The notes under the pieces: generated by a model
Databases searched by the model: none
Told to the model about the DNA's origin: nothing
Seen by the model: only the letters and a program-made list of their open reading frames with translations
Shown: piece after piece, positions 6,076-9,135 of the stretch
Layout of the letters: the number at the start of each line of letters is the position of its first letter
How positions within the stretch are numbered: position 1 is the first letter of the stretch
Program-made: the position numbers and the translations under genes
Source: Candidatus Poseidoniales archaeon
GTDB lineage: Archaea; Thermoplasmatota; Poseidoniia; Poseidoniales; Thalassarchaeaceae
Assembly (NCBI GenBank): GCA_028821815.1
Contig: JAPKEY010000052.1
Span: forward strand, 1-9,135
DNA length: 9,135 nucleotides
Direction: 5' to 3'

Positions 6076-7839
6076 TCAGTTTTCATCCATCAGAAGTGCA
6101 CGAGCCGGAATGGCTGCGAGTGGCTTCCCTTCAACCAGTCCAGAAAGGTGCAGGTCAAGCCCCTTCGCAGTCCCCTCTAATTGTAAACGCAGGAACCGGG
6201 TACTTCCGACCTCAAGCGTATCAAGGAAAATTTCATCTCCATCGTAGAGTGATTTCGGTGACACCTTGGTGATTTTCCATGAGGGGCCTGCAGCGGCTTC
6301 AAAGCGAAGTGCTGCCAATTCCCATGGTGCCACTTCAACGTGGATGCCTACCAACAAACTTCCCGGTCCCATACGCCACGCTTTCAGTGTCACAGAATCT
6401 GTGTGATGGGTTAAAGCAGCCTCGCCCATCTCTGCTTCAGTAGCTCTCCACTGCACTTCTTCTAGCATCAGCAATGCGCTGTCAATTTCATGCTCACTGG
6501 CGTTCGAGGCGATTAGTTTTGCCAATCGCTTTCGAAGGCGTTTGAGGCGTCCTCGTTCATGTGCTTGAACTTCATCGGAGAGTTTGGTTCCCCGCAAGCT
6601 CCACAAAACATACCCCATGGGTGCTAGCATCAACAATCCTATTCCAACATAAAATGGAATGAATTCTTTCCAGCGATCTACTATTTGACCGGCTTCTAGA
6701 GGGCCTGCATCTTCACTAGTCACATTGATTGTTTGTAAAACAAGATGGTACGGGCTGACCCCGGTTGCTGAATCTGATCGGCTCACCTTAACCACATGGT
6801 ACCCTGGTGTCATATTGAGACCTACTGTACCCACTCCCTCTGCAACATCTAGTGGGGTGATGAATTCACCTGTATTGTTCCATGCTTGAATTTGTAGAAT
6901 CTCATTCCCTCCTTCGATTGTCGCGATGAGTCTGTGTGTTTCCCAATATTCGCCTGGGATGAAAATCGGGTAAACATCAACAGTGTCTTGGGTACTCAAA
7001 TTTCCATCCGTTGTCCACCGTTCGTTTTCAATGGGAATTGCATCACTTTCGATGATTGATTCATCGACAGTATTCGGGCAATCATGATGGCACAAAGCAT
7101 CCCCTTCGGATAGAATTGTTTTGTTCAAAGTCCACGGTGCAGCGGTTGCATTAGTCCTCGCCCAGATTGAAAAATCGTATCTCTCAAGGCGTGAATCCAC
7201 TGCTGGTGTATGGAGTGTCATGTTGCCATAAAAATTATCAAAATCCAATGCAGTTACATCCCCACTCGGGAAGTGTGTCATGTGTCCAACAAATTCAGTC
7301 ATCACCCCACCAAACCATTGAATCTCAATGTCTGCATTCCCTCCTGCCGAGAAATAAGAACGATCGCCTTGGGAATCAAGTTCATGGATATATCCTGCAG
7401 CGGTCTGATTACCCAATTCGACATCTTCGTCCGCCGCGTTTGAATGAACATGAATACGATAGGAATTCGGAGATGTAAAATTGGCATTAGAGATTTTAAT
7501 CCACATGGGATTTCCCCTTCCGCTACTAAGGAATGTTGTAGTGTTAGCCTCATCTTGGCCATGAAGTAGCCCATCTTCTCGGACTTCGATTATTAGTGGT
7601 TCATCAGCATGCACCAAGTGTATGGAGTGAACAACGCCAATTTCATCGCCCAGTGTGATGTTATCGACATCCTGTGGGTCACTCAATTCACCTTCATAGA
7701 TGAGTGTCGGTGTATCCTCGCCTTCCCAATCCAACGATGAATCATCAATCGTACCAACACTGCTGAGTTGTTCACCCGGAATCGATGATGCAGAGAACAG
7801 AATGAGCAACAGTGCGATGACCACCGCTCGTGTGTGCAT
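6076..7839 (-). CDS. Exported single-pass membrane protein with a sequon-rich ectodomain
   Basis: The 587-residue product starts with a signal peptide (MHTRAVVIALLLILFSASS, about 1-22). The ectodomain runs to about residue 393. It is acidic, apparently rich in beta strands, and has modules resembling pre-peptidase C-terminal (PPC-like) domains, for example DVDNITLGD near 58-65 and the MTPGYHVVKVSRSDS region near 343-357. It carries 11 N-x-S/T sequons (at about 60, 99, 120, 144, 206, 230, 239, 280, 321, 342 and 372) and a Cys-x3-Cys pair (250 and 254). One transmembrane helix lies at about 395-415, followed by a basic stretch (RLKRLRKRLAKL), a helical region and a beta-rich cytoplasmic C-terminal domain of about 100 residues that I do not recognise. 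The start at 7839 is supported by the signal peptide and by GGAGG eight bases upstream; an ATG at 7914 would place 25 polar residues before the signal and overlap arcS. The function is unknown; an adhesion, sensing or envelope role is possible. Confidence 0.8.
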   Translation of the reverse strand: MHTRAVVIALLLILFSASSIPGEQLSSVGTIDDSSLDWEGEDTPTLIYEGELSDPQDVDNITLGDEIGVVHSIHLVHADEPLIIEVREDGLLHGQDEANTTTFLSSGRGNPMWIKISNANFTSPNSYRIHVHSNAADEDVELGNQTAAGYIHELDSQGDRSYFSAGGNADIEIQWFGGVMTEFVGHMTHFPSGDVTALDFDNFYGNMTLHTPAVDSRLERYDFSIWARTNATAAPWTLNKTILSEGDALCHHDCPNTVDESIIESDAIPIENERWTTDGNLSTQDTVDVYPIFIPGEYWETHRLIATIEGGNEILQIQAWNNTGEFITPLDVAEGVGTVGLNMTPGYHVVKVSRSDSATGVSPYHLVLQTINVTSEDAGPLEAGQIVDRWKEFIPFYVGIGLLMLAPMGYVLWSLRGTKLSDEVQAHERGRLKRLRKRLAKLIASNASEHEIDSALLMLEEVQWRATEAEMGEAALTHHTDSVTLKAWRMGPGSLLVGIHVEVAPWELAALRFEAAAGPSWKITKVSPKSLYDGDEIFLDTLEVGSTRFLRLQLEGTAKGLDLHLSGLVEGKPLAAIPARALLMDEN

Positions 7840-7903
7840 GTGCCGTGCCTCCGGCCTACTACCTTTAGAATCATTCAAGTCAAGTGTATTGGCAGCCCCA
7901 TTC
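7840..7903. promoter_or_regulatory. Divergent promoter region between the exported protein and arcS
   Basis: This 64-base spacer separates two head-to-head genes, so both promoters must lie here or just inside the coding ends. The AT-rich stretch around 7864-7875 (TTTAGAATCATT) is the best TATA-like candidate for either side. CAAGT is repeated in tandem at 7876-7885. arcS has no Shine-Dalgarno sequence before its ATG, which would suit a leaderless transcript. The assignment rests on position only. Confidence 0.3.
7848..7852 (-). promoter_or_regulatory. Shine-Dalgarno sequence for the exported protein
   Basis: On the - strand this reads GGAGG and lies eight bases before the ATG at 7839. It supports that start over the in-frame ATG at 7914. 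Confidence 0.55.
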
Positions 7904-9135
7904 ATGGAACACAAACCACTGGCTCGGACCGTGTTGGCGCGATGGCGTCATGCACGTATTTTCGGGCTCGGTGATCGTGCTGCACCTGCAGCCTTTACCC
8001 CCGGTTTGTGTTTGACCTCACAAGACCCTGAAATGGGTGTTGAAATGGCTCCATTTTTAGTTGAGCATAATTCCGAAAGTTTGCCTGCATCATTGTCGAT
8101 GAAAGCACGTGGCGAATGGTCCTTCCCCTTTGGGGAAAATGACGTACCTGAATATACGGCAAACGAGGGTCACACACTGCCTCCAAGTTTACAGGATGCA
8201 GATTCAGGGCAAGGTCAGAGCACAGGCCCCCTGTTGCCTGTTTCTTGGCAACGTTTGGTTCACGATGCAACTCTTCTTGATACAAATTTAGAACCTGAAA
8301 TTATTGTCTTACAAGATGCCTTGCAATTGGCCGGACATCCGGGGCGATTGGTGCAAACCATTCGCCTCATCCGTGAACGATTCCCTGCAGCTCTCCTGTG
8401 GGCTCCAGGTCTGGGTGGACCTGACAATTGCGCCATCCTCTCATGGTTTGGTTTGGATTTGTTTGATTTGCGCCGCTCACAACAAGCCACAGCGCATGGG
8501 ATTCTATTGACTCGAGACGGCCCTCGAAAGATTGATTCAACCAGTGGTGAATCGGCTGAGATTTCAGCCCAAATTTCAGAATGGAAAGCGTCGTTGTCAG
8601 CCACTAGAGTTGCTATTCAATCAGGAACGCTACGTGAGCTTGTAGAGAAACAATCACTCAACAGCCCACGCTTGGTTGAACATCTTCGACGGCACGATGT
8701 GTTGCTTCGTGATTCGGCACCACTGAGTATGCATGTTGCGAAAACCCAGCGTTTCCGCTGCCACAGTTCTGTAAGCCGAGAAGATCCAATTGTCCAAGAT
8801 TGGATTCATCGAATAGAGAATGAATACATGCCACCTGAAATCCAGCAGGAAACACTTGTTTTGTTACCCTGTTCAGCTCGTAAACCATATTCATCCAGTC
8901 AAAGTCACCGCTTTTTCCGCTCTGCAATTCGTAATCGCAAAGTTCACCAGGTGATGGTAACCAGTCCTCTTGGCCTGGTCCCACGTGAATTGGAAGAGCA
9001 GTGGCCTGCCGCACATTACGACCTCCCTGTAACGGGTGATTGGGATGACGATGAATTGACAACGATTCGTAGAATGGTACAAACCTTGATTCAACGAGTC
9101 GGATACAAGACTGTGATCAACCATTCAGGGATTGA
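7904..9135 (+). CDS. arcS: Archaeosine synthase ArcS (TgtA2), 3' end beyond the window
   Basis: The frame runs open from the ATG at 7904 to the right edge, giving 410 codons plus two bases. ArcS acts on position 15 of archaeal tRNAs, working on preQ0 inserted by the TGT enzyme on the way to archaeosine. The N-terminal part resembles a tRNA-guanine transglycosylase fold: EIIVLQDALQL, then WAPGLGGPDN, then WFGLDLFDLRRS. After a Cys at 286 comes the family's signature PC-x3-KPY-x2-S-x2-H, here at residues 322-335 (PCSARKPYSSSQSH), followed by MVTSPLGLVPRELE and a conserved YDLPVTGDW segment. The C-terminal PUA-type RNA-binding part expected in the family would lie beyond 9135. The ATG at 7904 is chosen; a TTG at 7889 is the only nearby upstream alternative and no Shine-Dalgarno sequence is seen. 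This gene is strong evidence that the genome is archaeal. Confidence 0.93.
   Translation, partial: MEHKPLARTVLARWRHARIFGLGDRAAPAAFTPGLCLTSQDPEMGVEMAPFLVEHNSESLPASLSMKARGEWSFPFGENDVPEYTANEGHTLPPSLQDADSGQGQSTGPLLPVSWQRLVHDATLLDTNLEPEIIVLQDALQLAGHPGRLVQTIRLIRERFPAALLWAPGLGGPDNCAILSWFGLDLFDLRRSQQATAHGILLTRDGPRKIDSTSGESAEISAQISEWKASLSATRVAIQSGTLRELVEKQSLNSPRLVEHLRRHDVLLRDSAPLSMHVAKTQRFRCHSSVSREDPIVQDWIHRIENEYMPPEIQQETLVLLPCSARKPYSSSQSHRFFRSAIRNRKVHQVMVTSPLGLVPRELEEQWPAAHYDLPVTGDWDDDELTTIRRMVQTLIQRVGYKTVINHSGI

Noticed and set aside
8260..8604. 114-codon - strand open frame
   Set aside because: It is antisense to arcS, whose long open frame and signature motif are clear.
1..9135. Mobile elements, CRISPR arrays, tRNA or rRNA genes
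   Set aside because: I saw no transposase or integrase motifs, no regularly spaced repeats, and no cloverleaf or rRNA-like sequence; nearly all bases are accounted for by coding regions.

Overview
The window most likely comes from a mesophilic euryarchaeon with a compact genome. A planktonic member of the Thermoplasmatota such as Marine Group II (Poseidoniales) fits best, but that placement is inference. Three things support an archaeon. The right edge holds an archaeosine synthase (arcS) with its diagnostic motif. A UPF0201-type protein, an archaeal family, lies near the middle. Some starts carry archaeal Shine-Dalgarno sequences (GAGGTG, GGAGG), while others have none and may be leaderless. 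A complete bacterial-type DnaJ is usual for mesophilic archaea.

Layout: (1) The tail of an unrecognised + strand gene ends at 257. (2) Two overlapping - strand genes for small unknown membrane proteins fill 259-1283. (3) Divergent from them, a + strand gene (1345-2379) encodes an unusual fusion of a pyroglutamyl-peptidase I (C15) domain to a MutT-like NUDIX hydrolase, with the active-site residues of both halves present. (4) A - strand UPF0201 protein (2376-2900) runs tail-to-tail into it. (5) A + strand series follows: a membrane-anchored family 2 glycosyltransferase, a two-helix membrane protein ending in a zinc ribbon, and dnaJ. (6) A - strand gene (6076-7839) encodes a large exported single-pass protein with many N-glycosylation sequons and a cytoplasmic domain. 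(7) Divergent from it, arcS runs off the right edge.

The genes are very tightly packed. Three tail-to-tail junctions have a 1-base gap, a 4-base overlap and no gap, and the head-to-head spacers are only about 60-85 bases. No RNA genes, mobile elements, CRISPR arrays or gene-free stretches over 300 bases are visible. The genes do not form one obvious pathway: they cover tRNA modification (arcS), protein quality control (dnaJ, the peptidase domain), nucleotide-pool cleaning (the NUDIX domain) and envelope functions (glycosyltransferase, sequon-rich surface protein, small membrane proteins). The least expected item is the peptidase-NUDIX fusion. I see no clear new multi-gene defence or mobile system.
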